Positions 33,997 to 45,033 of a DNA stretch of 64,000 nt are shown in pieces (within the stretch, counting starts at the first letter, position 1; every line of letters begins with the position of its first letter). The DNA comes from Liquidambar formosana (lineage: Eukaryota > Streptophyta > Magnoliopsida > Saxifragales > Altingiaceae), in contig CM077833.1 of NCBI GenBank assembly GCA_039720395.1, positions 3,866,797 through 3,930,796 of the forward strand. The letters are read 5' to 3'. A program made the position numbers and the translations under genes. The notes beneath the pieces are model-generated. The model did not search any database. It was not told where the DNA came from and saw nothing but the letters and a program-made list of their open reading frames with translations.

Positions 33997-35655
33997 TGTT
34001 GGGATTATGCCCTAGAGCCAATCATAGAGATGATTGTTTAGGGATTAGGAACAATCATTTGATTTCATTTATGTATGTCACATTTATTATTGATTTAATA
34101 AAAGGGCTTATTCTATTATGTTTATATGCATCATTTATATTTACATAATATGTCCATGGAGTTAGAGTTGAGAATATGGAATTACAAAGAGTTGTAATTT
34201 TGAGACTATAGATATATCTCTGTACTAAACTCCTTAAGCATTCCTAGTTGAAGGTTCACTATGATGGACAGTAATGAACCATAGGACTAGCACTTGTTAG
34301 GTTGACTCTATAGGAGGATAGCTAGTCTCAAGCTATTTGTGTGGAGACACTACAACCAACAAGCGGGTGCCTATTATAAGAATAGGTACACTGAATGTGA
34401 CCAAAGATATGAGATAAACTGAATGGAGTTTTATCCTGCCTGTCAATCAGTTTCTCATTGTTATAGTGGTACAAGTAATCCTTAGACCTGAGACACCATA
34501 GTTGCCTTATGCATGTAGCTTTAGAAGTTTGATAACACTAAGTGCAGATCCTATTCAGGGGTCTGCAAAGGTGTTCATTGGCCCTACTGCTATGTGTATG
34601 AAGGCATGTGAGTGATCAACATGGGATCCATCACTCTCAGGAAAAAGAGAGAGAATGTCTCATATAGCATTCATAATATAACTCATTAAATCCATGGCCA
34701 TGGTAGGATGAATATGAAAAGAGTTTCATGAGTTCATCAATGAGTTGATATCTATGAATGAGTATAAAGTAATTGAACTAGGGACTTGACAGACTTCCAT
34801 GTCCTATTAGTTCAATTGGAGACATTGTGTTGAAGGAAGGATGCAATTGTAACCTATAAACTATAACAGAAGGGTTCTTTGTAAATGACTATTCACCTCA
34901 TTAAGGACCACACCATGAGCCATATGCTAGGTGTTACTCATGGTTAGTAGAAGCCCTAATTGATATAAGTGAGTTATAATCAATTAGGGAATTGGAAGGA
35001 GTTCCAATTAGACCCTAAATGGAAAGAGTTCCATTGTGCACACCTCGTGCTATTCCTACTACTTAATGATGTGAACCCAATGGGTCACACACTGATCATG
35101 CAAGAAGGGCTTTAAAGTCTATGAGAGAAAGGGTTTTAGTGAATAAAGAATAGTTCTTTATGAGCCTATTTGTATTTGATACAAATAATAGGGGTTAATG
35201 TGCAATTAAGAGTAATTACACATAACCCTATTAGGGTTTCTTCCCCATGGCCAACCCCCTTTAGTGGGCTGCCTATATAAGTCACACTTATGTGTGACAT
35301 GGCATAATAGGCTTGCACAATAAACCCTAGCCGTCCAGCCCCTTGGAGGCTCTCTTCTCTCTCTCTCTCTTCTCCACCTCTAGCAATAACAAGGAAGAAG
35401 AAAGAAAAGGCTTGAAGCTCTAGCTAGGTGTGGATACCGTTGGAGGCAGCACACTTGGGTTGCTCATTCACCGCTGTCCGGAGTAGAAGCTTGGAGCAAA
35501 ACGGAGAAGACAAAAATCTTGTAAGTGTTCTAACCCTCTTCGTAGTTAGGGTTTGATTTTGTGTTATGCATAGTTAGATTCATGGGATTGGGAATCGTAG
35601 GAAAAATTTTTATATTCCGCACTTCTATTTTTCCCTCTTTGTTCGATTCCCAACA
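33997..35655 (+). mobile_element. Solo M-family LTR in the G leader, duplication GGACA
   Basis: It runs TGTTGGGATTATGCC...GATTCCCAACA, 1659 bp, with GGACA at 33992-33996 and again at 35656-35660. TATA-like CTATATAAG at 35273-35281. It belongs to the same LTR subtype as the solo LTR at 58840 (shared ACAAATAATAGGGGTTAATG region). No internal M sequence, so a solo LTR. Confidence 0.95.
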
Positions 35656-35748
35656 GGACATACCCTTAGGATGAGAGACTGATTGTTCCCTTTTATAGAG
35701 GAGTGAGAGGACGTACTGGCTTGGATCCGCGACCAGCAAGGGCACTTA

Positions 35749-37383
35749 GTGAAGATTGATTCTACCAACCAGTCAGATATGGCCGACGAAGCAACTAGTG
35801 AAGGGGGTTTTGATGTTGAGACTTGTTTGAAGGCTATCATGACCAAGCTTGATTACACCACTGATGTATCCGAGAGAGCATTGAAAATGGCCCAAGATAT
35901 CCAGCATAAGATGTCAGAACCCGAACAGAATAATGGCCGTACCCCGGGGGATAACACCGAAAATGGGACCCAGTCTGGAGAAGGCACTAAGACCAATGAT
36001 GGGGGAAGCACTCAGCCCAAGGGGAATGAATCACCTGAAGTTTTTAACCTAGAAGGGGGAAGTAAGGGGAAGACCTCTGATACAGACTCTGTGTTGGCTA
36101 GCAAGGTAGAAGCCTTGGAAAGAACTATAAAGGGAATCCGTAGGACAGATGACATGGTGGATGTACGTACCCTATCTTTGTTTCCTCAAGCTCGTATTCC
36201 ACTACAATTCAAGATGCCCGAATTAGAAAAGTTTGATGGAACGGGTTGCCCTAAGACCCATTTGAAGATGTATGTACGAGCTATGCACCCTCGAGGAGCG
36301 ACAGATGAACTCTTGGCCCAAATGTTCCATGAAACCTTAGCCACTTCCGCTTTAAAATGGTTCCTAGCCTTGGATGAGAATAGAACCCGGACTTGGGAGG
36401 ACATATGCAATGAGTTTTCAGAGCACTACAAGTACAACACTGAGGTGGATGTCACAAGAAGGGACCTAGAGACCACAAAACAAGGGGCTAATGAGACCTT
36501 TTCCGCTTTCATTACAAGGTGGAGGCAAAAGGCCTCGAAAATGGCGGATAGACCGAATGAGGAAGATCAGATTCAGTTGGTGGTTAAGAACCTGTTGCCA
36601 GTGTATCACAAGCACCTCTTTGCTCACTACTTCCCTAATTTCAAGGCTCTTATCGGAGCAGGTACACAAGTTGAGGATGCCATTGCTGATGGGTCAATCA
36701 AGACAGAAGAAGTCCAAAAGAGCCGCAGGCCGAACTTTGTTGGGAAAAACAATGCCGAGGTCAATGCCATAGCCCAACCCATTCAACCTATCTCCCTAAA
36801 TGATACCAACCCACCTCGCCAATTCACCGAGTTGCATATGCCACTTGAGAAAGTACTTGAAAAGCTAAAAAGCCGAGGCCTGTTGAAACCTCTCGACCCA
36901 AGACCACCACCAAACCCATTGCCCAAGAGCTACAATGAGAATGAATACTGCAAATTCCACCAAGCCAAAGGCCACTCAACCAACCGTTTCTATCGCCTTA
37001 GGCATGAGATCCAAGACTTACTTGACAAACAAATCATCTCACCACCAACTCCACCAAATCGCCCAAATGTCACCCAAAATCCACTTCCCTCTCATAATTC
37101 ATCCAACTCCATAAATGCCATTGAAGCCGACCCATCTCAACCTTGCCTACCCATAAGACAATATACCCCATTACCCATGTCCTTGACCCGAGCCTTTTAC
37201 CAATGTTGTAACCAAGGCCTTATCATACCTCACCTTCCAAAGCCAAGACCCCAAACACCCCATCAATATTGCCAATACCATGGTATACCCGGCCATGACA
37301 CTGAGGACTGTGCTATGTTGAGAAAGGTCGTTCAAGACCTCATTGATCAAAAGACCCTGCAATTGCCGAAGAAGTCCATCTAA
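35749..37383 (+). CDS. G element gag
   Basis: 544 codons from ATG 35749; a second Met at codon 11 is also possible. After an acidic, low-complexity N-terminus comes the retrotransposon gag domain (about residues 150-300, with ALKWFLALDENRTRTWEDI and the FITRWRQKA segment). Two Tat-type zinc motifs of the CX2HX4HX4C form follow. The first (CKFHQAKGHSTNRF) lacks its last Cys; the second (CQYHGIPGHDTEDC) is intact. The frame ends in TAA (37381-37383), but protease continues in the same frame two codons later. The stop is probably a Gln-codon mutation, or it may separate gag from protease. Confidence 0.88.
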   Translation: MKIDSTNQSDMADEATSEGGFDVETCLKAIMTKLDYTTDVSERALKMAQDIQHKMSEPEQNNGRTPGDNTENGTQSGEGTKTNDGGSTQPKGNESPEVFNLEGGSKGKTSDTDSVLASKVEALERTIKGIRRTDDMVDVRTLSLFPQARIPLQFKMPELEKFDGTGCPKTHLKMYVRAMHPRGATDELLAQMFHETLATSALKWFLALDENRTRTWEDICNEFSEHYKYNTEVDVTRRDLETTKQGANETFSAFITRWRQKASKMADRPNEEDQIQLVVKNLLPVYHKHLFAHYFPNFKALIGAGTQVEDAIADGSIKTEEVQKSRRPNFVGKNNAEVNAIAQPIQPISLNDTNPPRQFTELHMPLEKVLEKLKSRGLLKPLDPRPPPNPLPKSYNENEYCKFHQAKGHSTNRFYRLRHEIQDLLDKQIISPPTPPNRPNVTQNPLPSHNSSNSINAIEADPSQPCLPIRQYTPLPMSLTRAFYQCCNQGLIIPHLPKPRPQTPHQYCQYHGIPGHDTEDCAMLRKVVQDLIDQKTLQLPKKSI

Positions 37384-39350
37384 CAGCAGTTGAAAGAAAG
37401 ATATGAAGCAGGAGACCCTCAAGTGGGGTTATTGGGAGAATCTTCGGGGAAATTTGATTACTATGTGCTTTATCCTGATCCATTGCCAAGTGAGCCCATA
37501 ATTCCCACTGGTTGGGATGATATACCTGAAGAGGTGCAGATGGAGGACATTGACATGATTGAATGGGATGACCTAATGGGTGACACAAATGAAATTGATG
37601 ACATATGGGCTAGTGATGAAGAAGTAGACCACATGACAAGGGGGGGCCGCCATTTTAAGCCTCCGCACTTGGAATCTGATAATCCACTGGGTGAGTTAGA
37701 TAAGCGCCTTGATGTGCAAGAAGAAGAGGATGAAGTACTCCGACAGTTGAAGAAGACCAATGCCAATATCACCATATGGGGCTTGCTTATGGCCTCCCAC
37801 AAACACAGACAGACAGTGCTGAAGTTGTTAAATCAGATACAGGTTCCGGTTGATTTGTCCCCTGAGGGATTGGTGAATTTAGTAAACCCTGCTCCGAAGA
37901 ATTCTACTATAGTGTTCACAGAGGCGGACTTACCTAAGAGTGGGCCAAGCCACTCCCAAGCCTTGCATATAACTGTTGATACCATGGGGAAGAGAGTTCC
38001 TACGGTCTTGATTGATAATGGTTCCGCGTTGAATGTATGTCCCTTGAGAACTGCAACTGTTTTGGGCTTGGGGCCCACTGATTTCACTCCATCTGGGCAG
38101 ACAGTGAGGGCATATGATAATACCCGAAGAAAAGTAATTGGGGTGATCACTCTACCTTTGATCATGGGACCCACGGAGTTCAGAGTAGAGTTTCAAGTCC
38201 TGGATGTGCCGTCATGTTTTAATCTATTATTGGGAAGGCCTTGGATTCATCCTGCTAGGGCTGTACCATCATCATTACATCAAAAGGTAAAGTTCCCACA
38301 TGAGGGAGCCATTGTTACACTTCAAGGGGACTATGATTTGAAAATGGCGGGTGTACCCATATGCGAAATAAAACCAGAATCAGTTGAGATACCCTTGTCG
38401 GGGTTTGAGTATGTGCAATGCATTGAAAAGGAGTTGGAAAAGGAAGAATTGATACCCCTTGACTATTGTCCCCATGGTAATTTACATGTTGGTGAGATAA
38501 TGCGGAAAATGAATTTCTTCCCAGGTATGGGGCTAGGGTGTCACCAACAAGGACTCCCTCATTCTATTCAAAGCCGGGTTGTTTCCTACACTTTTGGGTT
38601 AGGATATGAGCCCACTAAGAATGACTATGCAGAAATGACAAGGAGGAATAAGGAGAAGGGAAAAGCTAAAGCAGAAGGAAGGGTGCCAGACTTTAAGATT
38701 TCACCATACAGGCCGACTCTGAATGGCTATTTTATCAAGGAGGGGGATGATTTCCTGTACTGTGGGTTCCCAGAGCCTATGTTCAATCCGACAACCAAGA
38801 TCAGAATCCTGGGGTTTGAGATTTTCTTCACCGAATGGTATCCAATCACCGCTGAAATGATGGATGATGAAGCCGTAAATGACAGTTATTGGGAGAAGGA
38901 AGAAGAAGATTGGGTAGAGCACATGGATTCTGAAACCATGGTTACCCTGTTCCAAGACATGGTCCTTACTATGGGGTTTGAAGGTGTACAAGAGCTTGAA
39001 AAGGAAGAGCCATCACACTATTGCACTTTTTACCTAAGTTCTGATCCAGCACTAGCAGACAAAGATTTTTGTGACAAGTACTTCACAGAGGGGCTAAATC
39101 CTCGAAGCTTGATAAGTTGGTACAATTCTGTGGGAAAGAAGAAAGAAGACTGGGTAGAGCATGTGGATACCGAGGCTATGGTCACCATGTTCCAAGATAT
39201 GGTTCTTACTTTGGGGGAGTCAGCAACAGAAGATTGCCAAGATTCGTCAATTCACCATGCAACCATGCCACTTCACAATTGGTACCTAGAAGATGGAGCC
39301 ATTGCAGAGATCCTTGAAGAGGAAGATCATGACCTGCCTGATAGTAGCTT
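37384..39350 (+). CDS. G element protease region
   Basis: In frame with gag after the TAA. The aspartic protease core lies near 37960-38330: TVLIDNGSALNVCPL has DNGS as the catalytic motif, then a flap-like region and LLGRPWIHPARAVPS. Downstream is a long spacer with a G-patch-like segment (MGLGCHQQGL) and two similar acidic repeats, EDWVEHMDSETMVTLFQDM and EDWVEHVDTEAMVTMFQDM. The open frame ends in TAG at 39352-39354, inside what looks like a splice donor. Confidence 0.85.
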
Positions 39351-39529
39351 GTAGGTTCCTTAGTTAGAGTATTTCCTGCTTTCAATAAAGTGTGTCCGCC
39401 TATCCCACTTTGTGGAGTTAGGAGTCGTTTCATAGTTGTGGCACCAAATTTTGTTTCCTTTTCAAGTTTGTGTCTTTTTGTTTGTTCCTTTAATGAAGTG
39501 TGTTTCTTTTATACATTGTTTGCTTGCAG
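39351..39529 (+). other. Candidate intron between protease and RT
   Basis: GTAGGT at 39351 is a fair donor and TTTGCTTGCAG ending at 39529 is a strong plant acceptor. The 179 nt between contain stops in the protease frame. Removing them takes the protease frame exactly into the RT frame: the donor leaves two bases of a codon and the acceptor supplies the third. Ogre-type elements are known to splice an intron at this position. Seen: splice motifs and matching phase. Inferred: actual splicing. Confidence 0.6.
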
Positions 39530-42500
39530 TGTTTCCTTTCTCTCTTCTATGGATATTTATGGCATGGATATAGATCCTAGGAATGACGTCCCCCCGGAGC
39601 TCGTCGAGCGAAGGAAAAGGGGTGTCACCGAACCTAACATGGATGAATTGGAATCAATCAATTTAGAGACAAATGAATTGCCAAAGATAATTAAAATTGG
39701 GATAACCCTTTCACCACTTGAAAAAGAAAAGCTGATAGCCCTCTTAAAGGCCAACATAACGGCCTTTGCATGGTCTTATGAAGACATGCCCGGCATAGAT
39801 CCAGACATTGTGCAGCACTTCATCCCCACCAATCCCCTTAAAAAGCCGGTAAAGCAAAAATTGAGAAGATTGAAACCCGAGTGGGCATTGAAGGTAAAGG
39901 AGGAAGTAACCAAGCAACTCTATGCGGGGTTCCTATAGGTTGTGGAGTATCCCGAGTGGTTATCCAATATAGTGCCCGTGCCTAAAAAGGATGGAAAAGT
40001 GAGGATGTGTGTGGATTTTCGAGATCTTAATGCAGCAAGTCCTAAAGATGATTTTCCTTTGCCCCACATTGATGTGCTGGTAGATAGTACTGTAGGACAT
40101 GCGCTCCTCTCTTTCATGGATGGGTTTTCCGGATACAATCAGATAAAGATGGCGTCGCAAGATATGGAGAAAACAGCCTTTATCACACAGTGGGGAACGT
40201 ATTGCTATAAAGTGATGCCGTTCGGTTTGAGAAATGCCGGGGCTACCTATTAGAGAGCTGCTACAACATTATTGCATGACATGATCCATAAGGAGGTGGA
40301 AGTGTATGTGGACGACATGATCGTGAAGTCCGTGGACCGAAAAGGACACTTCATGGCACTAGAAAGGTTCCTGGAGCAAGCAAAGAAGTACAACTTGCGG
40401 TTGAATCCACAGAAATGTGCCTTTGGTGTTACTGCAGGCAAGCTATTAGGATTCATGATTACTCAAAGAGGAATTGAGGTTGATCCGGGAAAAATCAAGG
40501 CCATTGTAGAGATGGAGCCACCTAGCACAGAAAAGCAGATTCGAGGGTTCTTGGGGAGAATTCAGTACATAAGCAGGTTCATTGCTAATTTGACCATGGT
40601 GTGTGAGCCGATTTTCAAGTTGCTTAAGAAGGGTGTGCCGAAGGTATGGAATGAAGAATGTCAAGAAGCCTTTGAGACTATTAAAAGGTATTTGAGTAAT
40701 CCACCAATTCTAGTTCCCCCGCGACAAGGTGAACCGTTATTGTTATACTTGATGGTCACTGAAACCACGACGGGAGCTATGCTAGCTCAGTACCTTGAAG
40801 GGTCAAAAAAGGAGAATGCCGTTTACTATCTAAGCAAGAAGATGACAGATTATGAGGTGAAGTACAATGCCATAGAGAAGGCTTGTGTGGCTTTGGTATG
40901 GGCAACTCAGAAACTCCGTCACTACATGATGTCGTATGAGGTTTTCTTGATAAGTCGAATGGATCCGCTGAAGTACCTGATAGAAAGGCCGGTTTTATCC
41001 TACAGAACTGCTCGTTGGTCAATTCTTCTCAATGAATTCGACATAAAGTATGTAACACAGAAGTCAGTGAAAGGAAGTGTCATTGCAGATTACTTGGCTA
41101 GCTGCCCTGTGGCGTCATCAGAACAATTCAATGATCAATTCCCCGATGAGGATGTCCTGGAGATTAGAAAGAAGGTTTGGAAGGTATACTTCGATGGAGC
41201 TGCAAATAAGAGAGGGTATGGGATAGGAGTCCTACTAGTTTCACCTGAAGAAGCATTTACACCCTTGGCAGTTAAGCTAGGGTTTGAAGCAACCAACAAC
41301 ATTGCTGAGTATGAGGCCTGCATCCTTGCGTTGGAAGCTGCACTAGAATTGGGGATCAAAGAGTTGGAGGTTTTCGGAGATTCAGCACTAATTATCTGCC
41401 AGATAAAGGGAGAGTGGAAGACTCGTGATGAAAAGCTGCTGCCGTATCATGCATACTTAGAAGCCTTGACTAAAGAATTTGTGGAAATAGAGTTCAATTA
41501 CTTGTCGAGAAATAAGAACCAATTTGCTGATGCTTTGGCAACTCTAGCTTCTATGGTGGAGATCCCGGATGGTGGGAATGTAAAACCGTTGGTGATAGAA
41601 TGTAGAGAAAAACACGTGTATTGCTGTTCTATTCGAGAAGGAGAAGTGAAAGATGGCCATCCTTGGTACTATGACATCATGAAATTCATTGAGGAAAGGG
41701 AGTATCCTGAAGGAGCAACCCGCATTGATAGGAGAACACTGAGGAAGCTAGCGAGTCACTATGTTTTGTGTGGAGGAAAGCTATACCGAAGGTCATATGA
41801 TGGGGTCCATCTGTTATGTGTCACCGAGGAAGAGGCCGAACGTCTTGTTAGTGAAATCCATGAAGGAGTTGGAGCACCGCACATGAATGGTTATATGCTA
41901 GCCAAGAAAATCATGAGGTTGGGCTACTATTGGTCTACAATGGAGAGAGATTGCCATGCACATGTTAAGAAGTGTCACAAATATCAAGTCTTTGCTAATG
42001 GACAACACTTGCCTACCATGCCTTTGACAAGCATGTCGTCGCCTTGGCCGTTTGCAGTGTGGGGGATAGATATAATTGGGCAGATTAAGCCGAAAGCCTC
42101 CAATGGGCATGAGTACATCTTGGTAGCTATCGATTACTTCACTAAGTGGGTAGAGGCAGCATCTTTCAAGACCCTGAACGCCAAGAAGGTAGCACAGTTC
42201 ATACAGCTCAATATCATCTACAGGTATGGGGTACCCCATGAGATTATTTCAGACAATGGTCAGCACTTTCAGAAAGAAACCAAAGAACTTTTGCAGAAAT
42301 ACAATATAGTGCGCCATCTATCCTCCCCTTATTGCCCGCAGACTAATGGAGCAGTGGAGGCCGCCAACAAAAATGTTAAGAAGATACTACAGAAAACAGC
42401 TGACACTTACACTGATTGGCATGAGAAGTTGCCATTAGCCTTGTGGGGCTATAGAACATCTGTGAGATCGTCAACAGGGGCTACCCCCTATTCTTTGGTG

Positions 42501-42908
42501 TATGGGATGGAGGCTGTTTTGCCTATTGAATTGGAGGTACCGTCATTACGGGTTGCCATAGAAAGTCAGATAGCAGAAGTAGACTGGGTTAAGAACCGTT
42601 ATGATGAGCTGGCATTGCTCGATGAAAGGCGATTGAGGGCCTTATACCATGTGCAGGGATATCAGCGAAGGGTTGCAAGAGCATTCAACAAGCATGTCAA
42701 AGACCGAGGTTTGAAGACAGGGGATTTGGTGTTGAAAGAAATCAGAGCTCCAATTTTTGATCCACGAGGAAAGTTCAAGCCAAGTTGGGGTGGTCCGTAT
42801 GTTATTAAAGAGATATTGCCAGCAGGGGCTGTTCGCCTCATGGATTTAGATGGAATTGAGTTTGCTCGTCCTACCAATTTGGATCAATTGAAGAAGTATT
42901 ATGTGTAA
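39530..42908 (+). pseudogene. G element RT, dual RNase H and integrase (two stops)
   Basis: One frame of about 1125 codons with TAG at 39936-39938 and TAG at 40251-40253; the second replaces a Gln after GATY. RT has MCVDFRDLNAASPKDDFPLP, FMDGFSGYNQI and YVDDM (about 40304). The ordinary RNase H follows. Then comes a second, archaeal-type RNase H (VYFDGAANK to FADALATLASM, about 41180-41560), the hallmark of Tat elements. In the integrase zinc finger the last Cys is Tyr (KCHKYQV, about 41980). The catalytic residues in GIDIIG, SDNGQHF and GAVEAANK are intact. The end, PSWGGPYVIKEI, is the usual integrase C-terminus; there is no chromodomain. Confidence 0.9.
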
Positions 42909-43270
42909 GGCCTGCTAGGTTGAAAACCCATAAGGGCGGCCTAGGCAAAAGTTAAGGCATTTGAACTATGAGGGCTTGATTCCCCATTCCTAAAAAAAAA
43001 AAGAGAAAAGAAAAAAGAAAAAAAAAAAGAGAAAAAAAAAAAAGAAAGAGAAGAAAAAGAAAAAATGAAAAAAAAATTGAAAAAAGGATGGGGATACGTA
43101 GGCAGCTCATAAAGTTACCTTGGGTGCGGTCCAAACAACACCACAACAACAAATCTCAAAATTGAATTATTATTGGCAATTCATTTAGAACTAATTGATT
43201 GACAAAGCAATTTATTGGTGTTAGATAAAGAACTATTGACATGCCATAGATAACCTATTTCTAAAAGTCT
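42909..43270 (+). other. G post-pol spacer with A/G-rich tract
   Basis: After the pol stop comes a conserved-looking trailer, an almost pure A/G run (about 42991-43086), and GGGGATACGTAGGCAGC, a motif often found downstream of plant gypsy pol. No gene. The purine tract is far from the 3' LTR and is not its primer; the likely polypurine tract is at about 60813-60828. Confidence 0.6.
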
Positions 43271-44557
43271 TCAAGTCTTTTTGTTTTTCTTCAGAGTCTC
43301 TTGGTTTGCTTTCTTCTCTTTTCTTTCAAGTCTTCGCTTCTTTCGCAAGTCATGAGCATGTGCTGCTTCCACTGCTTCCAGAATATCTTCCCTGCAAAAT
43401 CCAAGCCTTGTGTCCTTGATAAGGTCATAAATCCTTTCCCTGCGTATGGTTTCTCTTTCACCCAAGCTAGTCTTCAACCATGTCTTGTATTAAGGGCTCA
43501 TAACATAAGGCCCATCAGTGTTCTCAACTCGAGTCAGTTTCAGTTGGTCAGTCCATCTAGTCTTGGCCCACTTAACCATCGTGGGGCCCACAAGTTCAAC
43601 AGAATGATCAAATACCACAGAAGTAGGTATGGTTTGCATGTTACCCATTTGACGAAGGATTCTTGAAGTCCAATAGAATGAAGTTGACCTCAACCCTATG
43701 AGTTTGACCATAGCACACCCAGAAGTTCAAAGAAGAATTTGTTCTTTGCATCCCCATATGGAGACAAACCACTTGATGTTTTGCCATAAGAGAGTTTGGA
43801 AGTAGCCCAACCATTCCCTCAAAGAAAATTGACCAGGAAGTTCAACTCGACGGCAACAATAATGTTGGGGTTTGTATGGGTTAATGGTGGTAAGAGACAA
43901 GAAGTTAAGCCTTTCAAAAAGCCACATCTACAGTAGAACGGGGGTCCCTCCTAATGGGGCTTGTGGGTTATCATGAACTTTGTCTAAACTGTTGAGGGTT
44001 TCAGCTAGCACCATGGGAATCAGGTTGTTGTATTCAAGAAGAAAAGGAATCAGTTCACAAATTTGAATAGGGACATAGAGAGTCCCCGTGGAGATAAGGA
44101 AGCGACCAACCAAGCAGAAAGCAAGAGCATGTTGAGTAGGAAGGTTGAAATCCAAGGTACCTTTGCTATCATGAGCCAAGAAGGAAGTTGCTATTTCCAT
44201 GAGATTCACCATGTGATCCTTCACAAATATGGAGGCCTCTTGTTGAGAAATCCCAAGGAAGTTGGAGAAGGAAATCAAGTAACTTGAGCGTGGAGTAGGG
44301 AGGATGAAAGGTCCTACAGGTGAAACTCCATACAAAGCGCAGAACTCTTCCATTGTTGGGCATAGTTCTTCATAGTTGAAGCGGAATACATGAAGTTGGG
44401 GATCCCAAAAATATGTAGCAGCAGTAAGAAGAGTGGTTTCAAGCTTCACATGCATCAAAGAAAACAACGGATCCAAGCAGTAGCGCTTGAACTCCTTCCT
44501 TGCCTCCGCACTCATAACCTTCAGAAAATCACTCAAGAGTTTGTCTAGGGCTTCCAT
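43271..44557 (-). pseudogene. Antisense DUF7745/PMD-like ORF in G, three stops
   Basis: A single minus-strand frame of about 428 codons from ATG at 44557. Stops are TAG at 43928-43930, TGA at 43727-43729 and TAA at 43490-43492; each is one C-to-T change from Gln, Arg and Gln codons. Homology continues across all three. The N-terminal half (LDPLFSLMHVKLETTLLTAA, TYFWDPQLHVFRFNYEEL, PTMEEFCALYGVSPVGPF) resembles the transposon-associated plant-mobile-domain/DUF7745 family. The C-terminus is a highly charged helix rich in Lys, Arg and Glu. The function of the family is unknown. It has its own TATA box and lies 144 bp downstream of the 80-bp palindrome. Confidence 0.65.
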
Positions 44558-44606
44558 AACTTGCTCTCAATGAATGTTAGTAGGGTTTGAGACCCCTTGG
44601 ATGTGC

Positions 44607-44613
44607 TTTTATA
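44607..44613 (-). promoter_or_regulatory. TATA box of the antisense DUF7745-like ORF
   Basis: CTATAAAA on the minus strand, about 55 bp before the ATG at 44557 and about 90 bp after the 80-bp palindrome. That spacing suits a real plant promoter. Confidence 0.55.
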
Positions 44614-44700
44614 GGAAAAAATTCAGAAATCCGTGTTTTGGAAGGTGGAATTCCGTCAAAATAGGAAGTTTCCTAAAATCAGGTGAAACACCGCTTCGGG

Positions 44701-44780
44701 CTCGGGTGACCACCCAGGCCTGGGCGGCTAGCCGCTTGGGCCCAGGCGGCTAGCCGCCCAGCCCCAGGTGGTCACCCGAG
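44701..44780. promoter_or_regulatory. 80-bp near-palindrome upstream of the antisense ORF
   Basis: The same 80-bp unit as in the G LTRs (30584-30663 and 61538-61617), differing at one position in the left GGCGGCTAGCCGCC copy (CTT for CCT). It lies between the two antisense genes, directly upstream of the one starting at 44557. Flanking sequence is not otherwise LTR-like. Confidence 0.9.
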
Positions 44781-45033
44781 ACCGCCGTCTTGTTTCGCCC
44801 ATTTTTGCCTTGTTATGCCGTCGTTTGGCCCTTTTGTGATGTTTTGAATCATTTGTGCTTGATTTAAGCCCATTTTTCACACAATACAAGATCATATCAT
44901 TGCAATAAAGTTCAACATAGATTCATCAAGTATCCATAATAAAGGTTCAAGGTTGGGAATTGAAATTCCTAATTAATACATAACAAGATAGATAGAAAGA
45001 TTCCAAACATTCCTAACAAGAGGTGAGTGAAAC

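Noticed and set aside
39352..39354. Protease-RT stop treated as a damaging mutation
   Set aside because: The stop lies inside a good donor site, and the frame is restored by the GT-AG intron, so splicing is the simpler reading.
42991..43086. Long A/G tract considered as the G plus-strand polypurine primer
   Set aside because: It is nearly 18 kb (about 4.7 kb after removing nested insertions) from the 3' LTR; the primer must abut the LTR, where AATGAGGGGCTTC is found.
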